Positions 1 through 9,756 of a stretch of 42,565 nucleotides of DNA are shown piece after piece. The notes beneath the pieces are model-generated. The model did no database searches. It had not been told where the DNA came from and saw only the letters and a list, made by a program, of their open reading frames with translations. The position numbers were made by a program, and so were the translations under genes. The stretch spans positions 1 to 42,565 of the forward strand of contig JASMMD010000010.1 of NCBI GenBank assembly GCA_030748335.1, read 5' to 3'. This DNA comes from Candidatus Thalassarchaeum sp. Lineage in GTDB: Archaea > Thermoplasmatota > Poseidoniia > Poseidoniales > Thalassarchaeaceae. The first letter of the stretch is position 1. The number at the start of each line of letters is the position of its first letter.

Positions 1-1
1 G

Positions 2-364
2 TTGGAAGAAAAGGAAATGGCGTACATATTCGATGAACCATCCTTAGTAAAACTCAACTCATTGATTGACAGCATGGCCCCATCCAGTAGCGATTTACAG
101 TGCCCAATATGTGATGAGAAAATGGGAACTTTCTCTGTGCCCTACATTCCTGCAGATGATGAGACTCATCTTCGAATTAATCGTGTAGGTTATGATGCAG
201 ATAAAATTGTAGTTGGATGGGCATTGAACCTTGTTGTGGCTGGAGTGAAAGCAGCCATACCCAATGCCGAGGAAACAATTGATCTGGACTCCTGTGTTGA
301 TTGTAGGGTGATTTGGTTTGACGGCTCAGAGAAAAATAAGCTGGGCTCTGGCACAATAAACTAG
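2..364 (+). CDS. Small zinc-ribbon-like protein (CPIC...CxxC..WFD), possibly 5'-truncated by window edge; alternative ATG start at 17
   Basis: ORF with CPICDEKM ... DSCVDCRVIWFDG, a split zinc-ribbon pattern with a hydrophobic middle segment; same layout as the C-terminal part of the 20455-21471 protein. Confidence 0.6.
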   Translation: MEEKEMAYIFDEPSLVKLNSLIDSMAPSSSDLQCPICDEKMGTFSVPYIPADDETHLRINRVGYDADKIVVGWALNLVVAGVKAAIPNAEETIDLDSCVDCRVIWFDGSEKNKLGSGTIN

Positions 365-429
365 ACCTTTAGAATACATGAATTCAAGGACATCCTCGCG
401 CACGCATGCTTCCATAAGGAAGTTCAGAC

Positions 430-3411
430 ATGGCTAAGCGATTGAAGAACGGCGCATCCAAGGATGGATGGATAGAGGTTCGAGGGGCCCGTACCCACAA
501 TCTCCAGAACATCGATGTCAAGATTCCAAGGGGTAAGTTCGTCGTTCTTTCAGGTGTGTCCGGCTCAGGCAAGTCGAGCCTGGCCTTCGACACTCTGTAC
601 GCTGAGGGCCAACGTCGCTACATCGAGAGTCTGAGCTCCTATGCGAGGCAGTTCTTAGGTCAGATGAAGAAGCCCGACTGCGACAGCATCGAGGGATTGT
701 CCCCTGCCATCAGCATCGACCAGAAGCAAGGTAGCCACAATCCCCGCTCGACCGTGGCTACCGTGACCGAGATCATGGATTACATGCGCCTGCTCTGGGC
801 AAGAGTGGGCCTTCCTCACTGCCCCGATTGCGGCAGGGAGGTCGCCAGACGAACGGTGCAGGAGATCGTCGATGACGTACTCTGGAGGTTTGAGGGCCAT
901 GCGGTTGCAGTCTGGAGCCCGGTGGTGCGTAACCGCAAGGGCACCCACGCGGACCTGTTCAGGGCGCTTGTCGAGCAGGGTTACCTCGAGGGCAGGGTGA
1001 ACGGCCGCGATGCCAATTTCGAGAACCCACCGGAACTCGAGAAGAACCTAAGACACGACATAGACGTCAGGATTGACCGAATAAAGCTCGAGAGGGCGAG
1101 CCGACAGCGCCTGACCGAAGGTGTCGAGGCCGGTCTCAGACTGGGTGCCGGCGCGGTCGCGATTGAGAGCCTCAAGGCGCCCAAGCCGAGGAAGTCCGAC
1201 GACCCAGGAGAGCAGAGGTTCCAGACGGCGCAGGACGAGTCGATTGCGTACTCTGAGGAGTTCGCTTGCCCGGAGCACGGGGCATTCCTACCTGAGATGA
1301 GCCCACGGGTGTTCTCGTTCAACAACCCACTCGGTGCGTGTCCCTCATGCCAGGGCCTCGGCGTCCAGAGGAACTTTTCCCCAGACCTCGTCATAGACAG
1401 GCTCGCCACCGTCGAAGAGGGATGCATCACACCGTTCCGTCGCTCGATGATGTCCGGGTGGTACAGGACCCAGATGACGCAGACCTGTGAGCACTTCGGG
1501 ATTCCTCACGACGTCCCGTTCGGGCAGTTAGACTCAGATGCACAGGGAATTCTGTTGAACGGCTCGGGTGAGGTTGACATCAACTTCAACTTCGTATCTC
1601 GAAAAGGCTCCTCTTACCAGATGGTACGCCCTTGGGAAGGCGTCTTCCCACGTCTCCGGAGGACCTACACGGACACCAGTTCGAACCGGACCCGCTCCCG
1701 CCTCACCTCATACATGACCGACGAGCCGTGCTCGGACTGCGGTGGGAAGAAGTTGAACAGCGCCGTCAGCATGGTCACGGTGGGTGGGATTTCCCTTCCC
1801 GATATCTCCTTCTGCAGCGTCCTCGAGGCACTCGCAGTCGTCCAGAACTGGCGCATAGGAGGCCTAGATGATACTTGGGATAGGCTAGACAGGGAAGAGC
1901 CGGACACTCCAACAGTTTCGAAGTGCGAGCAACTCGACGAGAGGTCGCTCTTCATCGCTCAGGAGGTCATCAAGGAGATTGAGTCTCGTCTCAGGTTCCT
2001 TGCGCTTGTTGGCCTCGACTACCTCACCCTCGACCGGCGGGCCAGCACACTCTCGGGCGGCGAGTCACAGAGGATTCGCCTAGCCACCCAAATTGGGACA
2101 CGCCTGACAGGGGTGATGTACGTCCTCGACGAACCCAGTATAGGACTTCACCCGAGGGACAACGGGAGACTGTTGGAGACCCTGAGGGAGCTGACCTCGC
2201 TTGGTAACACCCTGCTGGTGGTTGAACACGACGAGGCGACACTCCGGCAGGCCGACTGGCTAGTCGATCTCGGTCCAGGCGCAGGCAAGGAGGGCGGCTG
2301 GATAGTCGTCAACGGTGATTTCGAGGAACTCATCAATAGCAAGGAGAGTGTGACCGGGGCCTATCTGTCTGGCAGGAAGAGCATACCCCTGCCCGAGGAC
2401 CGAACCACACCAGAGGATGATAGGTGGCTCGTGGTGACGGGCGCCCGGCAGAACAACCTACAGGACATAGACGTCAGAATCCCCCTCGGTTGCATCGTCG
2501 CTGTGACCGGCGTCTCGGGGTCGGGCAAGTCTTCATTGGTCACCTCCACCATAGCCCCATCCCTCCAGCGGGAGCTGCACGGCTCCGATACCACCCCGGG
2601 CAGCCATGACAGAATCGAGGGCCACGAGGACATCGACAAGACCATCGTCATAGATCAGTCACCAATCGGCCGCACACCCCGCTCAAACCCCGCCACTTAC
2701 ACAGGAGCGTTCTCCCCGATACGCGAACTATTCACTCAAACCAATCTCGCAAAGGAGCGCGGCTACCAGCCGGGGCAATTCTCCTTCAACGTCAGGGGAG
2801 GTAGGTGCGAAGCCTGCAAGGGCGCCGGCTCCACCAAACTGGAGATGAACTTCCTCCCGGATGTTTGGGTGGTATGTGACGTCTGCAAAGGCAAGCGCTA
2901 CACACGCGAGACCCTAGAGGTCGAGTGGCGAGGCAAGAACATACACGACGTCCTCGAGATGAATGTCGCCGAAGCCTGCGACTTCTTCGCTAACCAACGT
3001 TCCATCTTCCGCATCTTGTCGACCATTAGGGACGTCGGTCTGGGGTACATCCGCCTCGGCCAACCCGCGACGACTCTCTCAGGAGGGGAGGCTCAGAGGG
3101 TCAAACTCGCCACGCAGTTGCACCGCCCGGCCACCAAGCACACGGTGTACATCCTCGATGAGCCGACGACCGGACTCTCCCTTGCGGATGTGCACCAACT
3201 GATCGAAGTTCTGCTCCGCTTGCGGCGCAACGGACACACCGTCATCATCATCGAGCATCATCTAGATGTAATCAAATGCGCCGATTGGGTCTTGGATCTC
3301 GGACCGGAAGGCGGCGAAATGGGAGGACTGGTGGTCGCCGAGGGGCCCCCAGAAAAAATCGCCAAGAACCCGGATAGTTACACTGGACAACATCTTATCG
3401 AACTCGTTTGA
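430..3411 (+). CDS. uvrA: Excinuclease ABC subunit A (UvrA)
   Basis: 993 aa; two ABC ATPase halves ([51 protein letters not shown]), two LSGGE(S/A)QR signatures, UvrA zinc modules ([28 protein letters not shown]). Confidence 0.97.
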   Translation: MAKRLKNGASKDGWIEVRGARTHNLQNIDVKIPRGKFVVLSGVSGSGKSSLAFDTLYAEGQRRYIESLSSYARQFLGQMKKPDCDSIEGLSPAISIDQKQGSHNPRSTVATVTEIMDYMRLLWARVGLPHCPDCGREVARRTVQEIVDDVLWRFEGHAVAVWSPVVRNRKGTHADLFRALVEQGYLEGRVNGRDANFENPPELEKNLRHDIDVRIDRIKLERASRQRLTEGVEAGLRLGAGAVAIESLKAPKPRKSDDPGEQRFQTAQDESIAYSEEFACPEHGAFLPEMSPRVFSFNNPLGACPSCQGLGVQRNFSPDLVIDRLATVEEGCITPFRRSMMSGWYRTQMTQTCEHFGIPHDVPFGQLDSDAQGILLNGSGEVDINFNFVSRKGSSYQMVRPWEGVFPRLRRTYTDTSSNRTRSRLTSYMTDEPCSDCGGKKLNSAVSMVTVGGISLPDISFCSVLEALAVVQNWRIGGLDDTWDRLDREEPDTPTVSKCEQLDERSLFIAQEVIKEIESRLRFLALVGLDYLTLDRRASTLSGGESQRIRLATQIGTRLTGVMYVLDEPSIGLHPRDNGRLLETLRELTSLGNTLLVVEHDEATLRQADWLVDLGPGAGKEGGWIVVNGDFEELINSKESVTGAYLSGRKSIPLPEDRTTPEDDRWLVVTGARQNNLQDIDVRIPLGCIVAVTGVSGSGKSSLVTSTIAPSLQRELHGSDTTPGSHDRIEGHEDIDKTIVIDQSPIGRTPRSNPATYTGAFSPIRELFTQTNLAKERGYQPGQFSFNVRGGRCEACKGAGSTKLEMNFLPDVWVVCDVCKGKRYTRETLEVEWRGKNIHDVLEMNVAEACDFFANQRSIFRILSTIRDVGLGYIRLGQPATTLSGGEAQRVKLATQLHRPATKHTVYILDEPTTGLSLADVHQLIEVLLRLRRNGHTVIIIEHHLDVIKCADWVLDLGPEGGEMGGLVVAEGPPEKIAKNPDSYTGQHLIELV

Positions 3412-3461
3412 GTAGTGTATCGGGCTAAGCCTTGAGAAGGACCACCTTGTCAGTGAGGCAG

Positions 3462-4223
3462 ATGTACCGCTCAGGCAACCCCGCTCTCAGTGATTCGACG
3501 TTTGACAAGAGCAACTACTCAGAGGCCCCATGGTGGGACGGTGTGGAGAGCAATTTGATGACGATAGAAGGGGTCGCTGAGAAGACCGGCATCCTCCTAC
3601 TGATTACCGCAACCACGGGATTACTCACGGCATTTTCCATGCCATCCTCAGCACCGCTGATACTGCTAGGTATCTTGGGTGGTTTCGTCATTGCAATGAT
3701 GGTGATATTCTCGGGCTCGATGAATCCGATTCTGATTTGCGCATATGCCGCCTTGGAAGGTCTTGCGCTAGGTGGGTTCACTTGGTACTTCGAAGTACCA
3801 CTACAAATGCCCGGCATAGGTCTCATAGCGGCCCTTCTGACATTCTTGATTCTTGGAGCCATGATAATGATCTACAGGGCTGGCCTGATTGCATGGGACC
3901 AGAACACCCGAATCGCGGTTACATCCGCGTTGATTGCCATTGTCCTGATCTACATTGTCTCTATCATTGGCTCGTTCAGCGGTTGGTACCACGTCCCCTA
4001 CATCCATGGAGCAGGCCCAATTGGCATAGGCTTCTCTCTATTCGTCGTAGGGATAGGAGCTCTATGTTTGGTCGCAGACTTCGACTTCATCGAAAAGGGA
4101 GTGGAGAGAGGAGCCCCCAAACAATTGGAGTGGAGAGCGGCCTTTGGGCTGATGGTCACACTAATTTGGCTCTATCTAGAGATTCTCAAACTACTAGCCA
4201 AGATTGCAGCCTCGAGGCGCTAG
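3462..4223 (+). CDS. Bax inhibitor-1/YccA-like multipass membrane protein
   Basis: N-terminal 'MYRSGNPALSDSTF' and about 7 hydrophobic segments typical of the BaxI_1/YccA-like family; ORF open from TTG 3432 but ATG 3462 fits the family N-terminus. Confidence 0.75.
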   Translation: MYRSGNPALSDSTFDKSNYSEAPWWDGVESNLMTIEGVAEKTGILLLITATTGLLTAFSMPSSAPLILLGILGGFVIAMMVIFSGSMNPILICAYAALEGLALGGFTWYFEVPLQMPGIGLIAALLTFLILGAMIMIYRAGLIAWDQNTRIAVTSALIAIVLIYIVSIIGSFSGWYHVPYIHGAGPIGIGFSLFVVGIGALCLVADFDFIEKGVERGAPKQLEWRAAFGLMVTLIWLYLEILKLLAKIAASRR

Positions 4224-4226
4224 GAG

Positions 4227-4862
4227 ATGGATACTGAGGTCATAGCACAATTGGCCGCTGCCGGGATAGCCCTCGGAATCATCGAGGGCATCAAACCAGG
4301 CCCGCTTCTGACTATGGTCATCAGGGAGTCCCTTTCGAAGGGCCTGAAGGCTGGCATGTGGACGGCCGCGGCCCCCATCTTCACCGACGGCCCGATGATA
4401 ATCGCTAGCCTCTTCCTCGCTGGCTGGATGGCCACGCAACCCCCTATTCTATTCTCGATATCTCTCTTAGGAGCCTTGTTCTTAGCAAAAATGGGCTTCG
4501 AGTGCTTCTCCTTGGAGCCCCCTGACCCAGACTCCGAACCCGACGCCTCTGGCTCGTTCAAGCGAGGGGTGCTGACCAATCTTCTGAACCCCAATGTGTA
4601 CATGTTCTGGTTCTTGATCGGAGGTCCCCTGATGGCCTCGGCAGCGGAACAGGAGCCTCTGGCACCTATCTTGTATGCCATATGCTTCCTAATCACCATA
4701 ATTCTAGTCAAGGCATCCATTGCTTGGCTTTTCGTCGGTGGCGGCACCTGGTTGTCCCCCAGTAAGTACCGCATCGCTATGGTCATCTGCGGGTTGGCGA
4801 TGCTCGGCTTCGCCGTCAGCTTCGCATATCAGGCCTATGGGCTGTACCCGGACGTGTTCTAG
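4227..4862 (+). CDS. LysE/RhtB family translocator
   Basis: 211 aa, 'GIIEGIKPGPLLTMVIRESLSKGLKAG' N-terminal LysE-type motif, multiple TM segments. Confidence 0.8.
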   Translation: MDTEVIAQLAAAGIALGIIEGIKPGPLLTMVIRESLSKGLKAGMWTAAAPIFTDGPMIIASLFLAGWMATQPPILFSISLLGALFLAKMGFECFSLEPPDPDSEPDASGSFKRGVLTNLLNPNVYMFWFLIGGPLMASAAEQEPLAPILYAICFLITIILVKASIAWLFVGGGTWLSPSKYRIAMVICGLAMLGFAVSFAYQAYGLYPDVF

Positions 4863-6313
4863 AGGGTACCCGGACCGCCGATTGGCAGTTCGGTCAGGGT
4901 GCCGTTGCCGCGCAGCGAAGGACCGATTGTCATGGTGCCGAAGATACCAATCTCACCACCCACGTTGTGAGCGAGTCCGAACCATGCCCTACCATACTGA
5001 TCAATGATGATGTCATTGAAGTCGCCGAAGCCACCGCACCTGTTGAAACCGCAGTCGGCTGTGGTGTCGAGAGGGTCCCCCCACGCATTGACCTGCACCG
5101 TGGTCATCAGAGGCATCGGGCTGAACGCGTCGGAGATTACAGTCAGGTAACCATTCCACGTATCCCCCCCAGAGTCCCCTAGGTATCCCAATGCGACCTG
5201 TCCGGGACCACCCGCGGTCAGAACGGGGAAACCAGTTCCGTTGAGACCGATTGGCGGAGCCACCATCAACGGCTCACTCCACGTATCTCCCTCGTTCATT
5301 GAGTACGAGTAGTAGGGCATGTTGTCAGAACCCATCCACATCGCGTGGACATTGTTCTCCGAATCTGGGTAGACCTGCGCCTCCTCGAAGTTCCAAGTCT
5401 CCGCCGTCCCGGTGGTCTCCGTCGGCAGTGGGTGCTCGGTCCATGTTAGGCCACCGTTCGTGCTACGGTAGATGGAGTAACCTTCACCGTCATCACAGCC
5501 CCTGTTACCGCGGTAGAAGTTGCCGTTGTCAGATCCCATGATATGTCCCGTGAGACCACCACTGTTGCAGCTCGTCGGTGCACCCGGGACCTCCGGACCC
5601 CATGTCAGACCACCATCATTGCTTGAAGAGCAAACTGGATAGGGATAGTTCCCGTTGACGCAGAAAACCCACGTTGTCGGATGGAATAGCGCTGGGTAGG
5701 GCGAGGAAGCGATGGTCTGGTGGTCCTGCACTGACCAGCCAGTCGCAACGGATGGGCCAGTCCAACTACCTCCTTCGTTGTCTGACCACTCCACGGTCAT
5801 GCCTAGGAGAGCATGCATGTCGAACTTCATCACCCGGTCTGTCCATGGGTCGACGTAGACGTACGGATCGTTGCTGTTGGCTACGGGCGCGAACACGCTG
5901 TACACATCTTCGCAAACGTAGTCGCTGACGTTCATCATTCCAATCAACCCGGAGCAGCGCACAATCGCTGTCGAGCCCGAATCTCCGTTGCCCCAACTGG
6001 TCATGTACAGGTTGTCGGCCGACGTGACCCCTATGGTCGGCTCGAAAGTGGTCATCCCGATTCCATAGTAGGTGCCGACTGCGCATGCAGGGGCGTTGTT
6101 GCCAACCAGCACAGAGGTCCCGTTGAACACGTCCGAGATTTTGGTGGCATCGCTGGCGTTGGCATAGTGGTACCAGGTGTTGTTGGCGATACCCTCAGGA
6201 CACAACTCATCGAATACCCCCTTCTCCACAACCACAACCTTCTCCTCGCTGAAGCAGCCCCCGAGGGGGGCTGAAACCACCACCAACACGAGCATCATCG
6301 CTGTGACACGCAC
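4859..6313 (-). CDS. Secreted lipoprotein with sialidase/BNR (Asp-box) beta-propeller-like repeats
   Basis: Signal/lipobox 'LVVVSAPLGGCFSEE'; Asp-box-like repeats SNDGGLTWG, STNGGLTWTE, SMNEGDTWSE. Confidence 0.75.
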   Translation of the reverse strand: MRVTAMMLVLVVVSAPLGGCFSEEKVVVVEKGVFDELCPEGIANNTWYHYANASDATKISDVFNGTSVLVGNNAPACAVGTYYGIGMTTFEPTIGVTSADNLYMTSWGNGDSGSTAIVRCSGLIGMMNVSDYVCEDVYSVFAPVANSNDPYVYVDPWTDRVMKFDMHALLGMTVEWSDNEGGSWTGPSVATGWSVQDHQTIASSPYPALFHPTTWVFCVNGNYPYPVCSSSNDGGLTWGPEVPGAPTSCNSGGLTGHIMGSDNGNFYRGNRGCDDGEGYSIYRSTNGGLTWTEHPLPTETTGTAETWNFEEAQVYPDSENNVHAMWMGSDNMPYYSYSMNEGDTWSEPLMVAPPIGLNGTGFPVLTAGGPGQVALGYLGDSGGDTWNGYLTVISDAFSPMPLMTTVQVNAWGDPLDTTADCGFNRCGGFGDFNDIIIDQYGRAWFGLAHNVGGEIGIFGTMTIGPSLRGNGTLTELPIGGPGTL

Positions 6314-6357
6314 GACCCACGGTCAGGACTCGCATACATCAGATGAACGGCAGCGCG

Positions 6358-7884
6358 TCATCCCATCAGCAGTGTTGTGTTGCCACCAGAAGGGAGCACA
6401 GGGAGGTATGTGAGATCGCCATACAAGGCGGGCCCCTCAGTCAAGGTCCCGATGACTGCTTCGTCAAAACCGGCCGCGTTGTGAGCGAGGGCTATCCAAG
6501 GACGCCCCTCATCATCGATTTCGACGTCGATGAAGTCACCGAATCCACCGCAACGAACGTTGCCGCAGTCGGATGTAATATCCAGAGGATCGTCCGGCAG
6601 ATTCACCGCCACACTGGTAATCAAAGGGTGCTCGGCGAACGCATCGGTCATTATCGCCATGTACCCCCCCCAACCGACACCCCCCACGGTCGAGTTGTTA
6701 GCACCCACGTCGTTGACCTCGCCGATGTAGCCGACCACCACTCTCCCCTCCGCGCCTGCGAAGATGGTCGGGAAACCGGTCTCTGTCACACCCGGAGCTG
6801 CCACCATCATTGGCTCGCTCCAAGTGTTGCCCTGATCCCGAGAGTAGGCATACCATGGCATCTGGTCGTTGCTTATCCAAGTCGCATGGAGATTGCCTCC
6901 ATCATCAACAGCCGTGGCGACCTCATGTGAGTGCCAACCCTGCTGCATACCGACTTCCGTAGTTATCGTATGCTCTGTCCAGGTATACCCCCCATCCAGA
7001 GAGCGGTAGACGGCCGGCCCCTCACACGACGGGTTGCCCCTGTAGACAGCGCCATCTATGCCACCTGCTACATGGCCATGCAGTCCCGAGCACTGTGGGA
7101 AGCTACTGCTTGGAAATCCGATTCTCTGCACATCCCAAGACAGCCCACCATTCAGCGAACGTGAGCACTGTGCTCCCGCTGCTGGTGAGCCAGTGTTGAT
7201 GCAGTAGACGTAGATCACCTCATGGAAAGCCGTTACACCGGGTGGCGGGGGCATCGAGGCGATGCTCTGGTGGTCTTGGGTAACGTAGTATCCCTCTACG
7301 GGGTACGGTGCGCTCCAGGTGTCGCCGTCGTTGTCCGAGTACTCCACGAACATCGCTGCGAGAGCGTGCATGTCGAACTTGACTAGCCTATCAGTGAACT
7401 TATCCACGTAGATGTAGGGGTCGTTTGAGTTAGGGGTCTGCCCAGAGTCTTCATCTATCGTTCCGAATGGTCCAACATCCTCCCAAGTCTGTCCTTGGTC
7501 CCGAGATCTGATGATGTGAGTACCATCACCTAGACCGTTCCAGCTAGTGAAGAATATAGCCCCCGAGGCGGTGATTCCGATAGTCGGCTCGAAGGTGTCG
7601 AATCCAGTCCCATAGTAGGTGGCGTTGGAGAAGTATGGAGTACTGTTACCGCTCAAGTTTGCTGTGATGTTTGCCGCAGACAAAGCAGCCTCATCGGTGG
7701 CATCAACGGCCCATGGGGCTGATACCGAGCCGGGATAGTGGTACCAGGTCGTGATGGGGATTTCCTGATCAAAGATGAAGGGGCCCTCCTTGACATACAC
7801 TTCCTCCTCATCGTCCCACCAGAGACATCCGGTGATAGTGGAACTCAACATCAGCAGCACGAGCAGCGAAGCAATCCTCCTCAT
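6358..7884 (-). CDS. Secreted lipoprotein with sialidase/BNR-like repeats, tandem paralog of 4859-6313
   Basis: From internal Met: 'MRRIASLLVLLMLSSTITGCLWWDDEEE' lipobox; SRDQGQTWE, SLNGGLSWD, SLDGGYTWTE, SRDQGNTWSE; shared 'DCG..RCGGFGDF.D..ID..GR.W..LAHN' with neighbour. Confidence 0.75.
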   Translation of the reverse strand: MRRIASLLVLLMLSSTITGCLWWDDEEEVYVKEGPFIFDQEIPITTWYHYPGSVSAPWAVDATDEAALSAANITANLSGNSTPYFSNATYYGTGFDTFEPTIGITASGAIFFTSWNGLGDGTHIIRSRDQGQTWEDVGPFGTIDEDSGQTPNSNDPYIYVDKFTDRLVKFDMHALAAMFVEYSDNDGDTWSAPYPVEGYYVTQDHQSIASMPPPPGVTAFHEVIYVYCINTGSPAAGAQCSRSLNGGLSWDVQRIGFPSSSFPQCSGLHGHVAGGIDGAVYRGNPSCEGPAVYRSLDGGYTWTEHTITTEVGMQQGWHSHEVATAVDDGGNLHATWISNDQMPWYAYSRDQGNTWSEPMMVAAPGVTETGFPTIFAGAEGRVVVGYIGEVNDVGANNSTVGGVGWGGYMAIMTDAFAEHPLITSVAVNLPDDPLDITSDCGNVRCGGFGDFIDVEIDDEGRPWIALAHNAAGFDEAVIGTLTEGPALYGDLTYLPVLPSGGNTTLLMG

Positions 7885-7891
7885 CTTCTTC

Positions 7892-8923
7892 TCACTTATC
7901 CTTCTCAAGCAGGCCCGGCACCGAATCGAGCACCGAATCTCTGGCCGACTTCCATGACATCCCCAACTCCCGCTCCGCCGGCGTTGCATCCCAGTACAGC
8001 TTCCTTCTCAGATGCTGTCTTGCCCAGGACAGTGTTATTCGCTTGTCGAAGAGCGGACCAAAGACCAATGCAATCAGGTAGGGGACAGTGAATTTCGGGG
8101 TCTTGAGTTCTGGGTACTCCTCCCTTAGAGTCCTCGAAATCTCAGAGAACTGCATATCCCCGCTCACCGTCAGGTACCTCCCGGCGTTCCGACCCATGGT
8201 CAATGCCCTCACATGAGCCTCAGCGACATCTCTCACATCGACAATGTTGATTTGTATAGGAATCAACAGGGGAACTTTTCTCTTGACCAAGGCGTTCAGG
8301 AAAGAGAGCGATCCTCGCAGGTGTATCTTGCTCAGTGGAGGGCCGAAGACCACACTCGGGTGGATTGTAACCATCCTAGGCTTCCCTTCTCCTCCATCCC
8401 TCGAATGCCAATCTCTCACAACCCTCTCTGCCATCACCTTGGCCAACCCGTATGGGTTGCCGTCAAGCGTCGCATCGTCAGCCCAAGTTTCGGTGGTCAG
8501 TGTCTCCCCATCCCTCCACTTCATCGGCCTTATCGCCGCAGTTGATGAAGTGTGGACCAATCTCTCCACAGTCCCTGTGGCATCGATTGCCGCAATTACA
8601 TTCTGAGTGCCTATCACACTGGGATCGACAATTTGTCTCTGTGGGTCCTTTGCACTAATCCTCACCGCCGCAGCGGTGTGTATCAGATCAGTGCACCCGG
8701 CGATGGCAGCATGCACCGAATCTGCATCAAACAAGTCCATCTCGACAATCTCGAGCGACCCACCTTCGGCTATCGGCAATGCTCTCAGGTGTTCGACCCT
8801 GATGGGGTCTGAGGAGTCCCTAACGGTCGCTCTGACGTCCCTACCACGGGCGAGTAGGTTCGCTACCACGTGACTGCCGATGTAACCACTTGCCCCAGTA
8901 ACCGTGACAACTCCACCGCTCAC
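7892..8923 (-). CDS. NAD-dependent epimerase/dehydratase (extended SDR, dihydroflavonol-4-reductase-like)
   Basis: VTGASGYIGSHVVANLLARG Rossmann motif; HTSSTAA; 'NPYGLAKVMAE' YxxxK motif. Confidence 0.88.
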   Translation of the reverse strand: MSGGVVTVTGASGYIGSHVVANLLARGRDVRATVRDSSDPIRVEHLRALPIAEGGSLEIVEMDLFDADSVHAAIAGCTDLIHTAAAVRISAKDPQRQIVDPSVIGTQNVIAAIDATGTVERLVHTSSTAAIRPMKWRDGETLTTETWADDATLDGNPYGLAKVMAERVVRDWHSRDGGEGKPRMVTIHPSVVFGPPLSKIHLRGSLSFLNALVKRKVPLLIPIQINIVDVRDVAEAHVRALTMGRNAGRYLTVSGDMQFSEISRTLREEYPELKTPKFTVPYLIALVFGPLFDKRITLSWARQHLRRKLYWDATPAERELGMSWKSARDSVLDSVPGLLEKDK

Positions 8924-8961
8924 GATTCCGGCAGGGGCTGGTGTGATTGAGGGTTTCTCCC

Positions 8962-9747
8962 CTATCTGGCTAGCTCGGCAACTGAGCCGACTACCAAACT
9001 AGGACTCTGGGTAGCCGCTTCGAGATCTTCCCTCGTGGCCTCACCACTCAGGACCAGCACCCCGTGGACACCCGCCCTCTCCGCCATCTCTATGTCGGTG
9101 TAGAGACGGTCTCCCACCATCGCGCATTGATCGGGGCGCAGCCCCAACGCCTCGACCTTGTGTAGTATCATCCCGGCGTTCGGCTTGCCGCAAACATGCT
9201 CGGGACGCACTCCTGTGGTCGCTTCGAAGAGCTCCATGTAGGCCCCGGTGTCAGGCAGGCCACCATCTGGCGAAGGGCAGACTGTGTCGGGATGACTCGC
9301 GACCATCGGGATCCCCTTGTGGAGGTGAATCGAAGCCGTGCTGAGCTTCTCGTAGGTGATTTCGGTATCGTAGCCCAGCACGACGTACTGCGGATTCGTC
9401 GAATCGGTCGAGACGCCAGCATCCTCGAGCATCTGGCGCATCCCTGCCGTCCCGACCAGGTAGGTCTCGGAAACGCCGTTCGAGTCCAGCCACGAGAGCA
9501 GGTCGTGTGTAGAGAGAAGGACGTCTTCCGCCGACGCCGGCACTCCCATCCCCTGTAGCTTCTCGACGTACTGGTCGACGGAACGACTCGAGTTGTTCGA
9601 CAGGAAGAAACGTCGAGTCCCTGATCCCTCCAGCCGAGCGAGGAAGTCGAGTGCACCTTCGATTAGTTGGTCACCCAGATATAAGGTACCGTCGAGGTCG
9701 AGGAACACGGCCTCTATTCCTTCCAGAGTCTGGTCTATCCCTGCCAT
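8962..9747 (-). CDS. HAD-superfamily hydrolase, NagD-like
   Basis: AVFLDLDGTLYLGDQLIEGA, FFLSNNSSRS, 'CGKPNAGMI', 'MVGDRLYTDIEMAERAG' HAD motifs. Confidence 0.9.
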   Translation of the reverse strand: MAGIDQTLEGIEAVFLDLDGTLYLGDQLIEGALDFLARLEGSGTRRFFLSNNSSRSVDQYVEKLQGMGVPASAEDVLLSTHDLLSWLDSNGVSETYLVGTAGMRQMLEDAGVSTDSTNPQYVVLGYDTEITYEKLSTASIHLHKGIPMVASHPDTVCPSPDGGLPDTGAYMELFEATTGVRPEHVCGKPNAGMILHKVEALGLRPDQCAMVGDRLYTDIEMAERAGVHGVLVLSGEATREDLEAATQSPSLVVGSVAELAR

Positions 9748-9756
9748 CTGATCATC

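Noticed and set aside
409-422. Short hairpin CTTCC-ATAA-GGAAG before uvrA
   Set aside because: Only 5-bp arms; overlaps the RBS region but expected by chance at this frequency in a 42-kb window.
981-1430. Minus-strand ORF inside uvrA (also 655-948, 1665-1955, 2361-2651)
   Set aside because: Fully overlaps a strongly supported UvrA reading frame; GC-rich coding DNA produces long antisense ORFs; no recognisable protein motifs.
3412-3461. TTG start (3432) for the BaxI-like protein
   Set aside because: Family-typical N-terminus MYRSGNPAL begins at ATG 3462; upstream residues have no support.
3737-4237. Plus-strand 166-aa ORF overlapping the BaxI-like gene
   Set aside because: Alternate frame of a credible membrane protein; low-complexity His/Arg-rich translation.
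5674-6930. Plus-strand ORFs (5674-5928, 5813-6274, 6343-6930) over the lipoprotein genes
   Set aside because: Antisense to genes with signal peptides and Asp-box repeats; no independent support.
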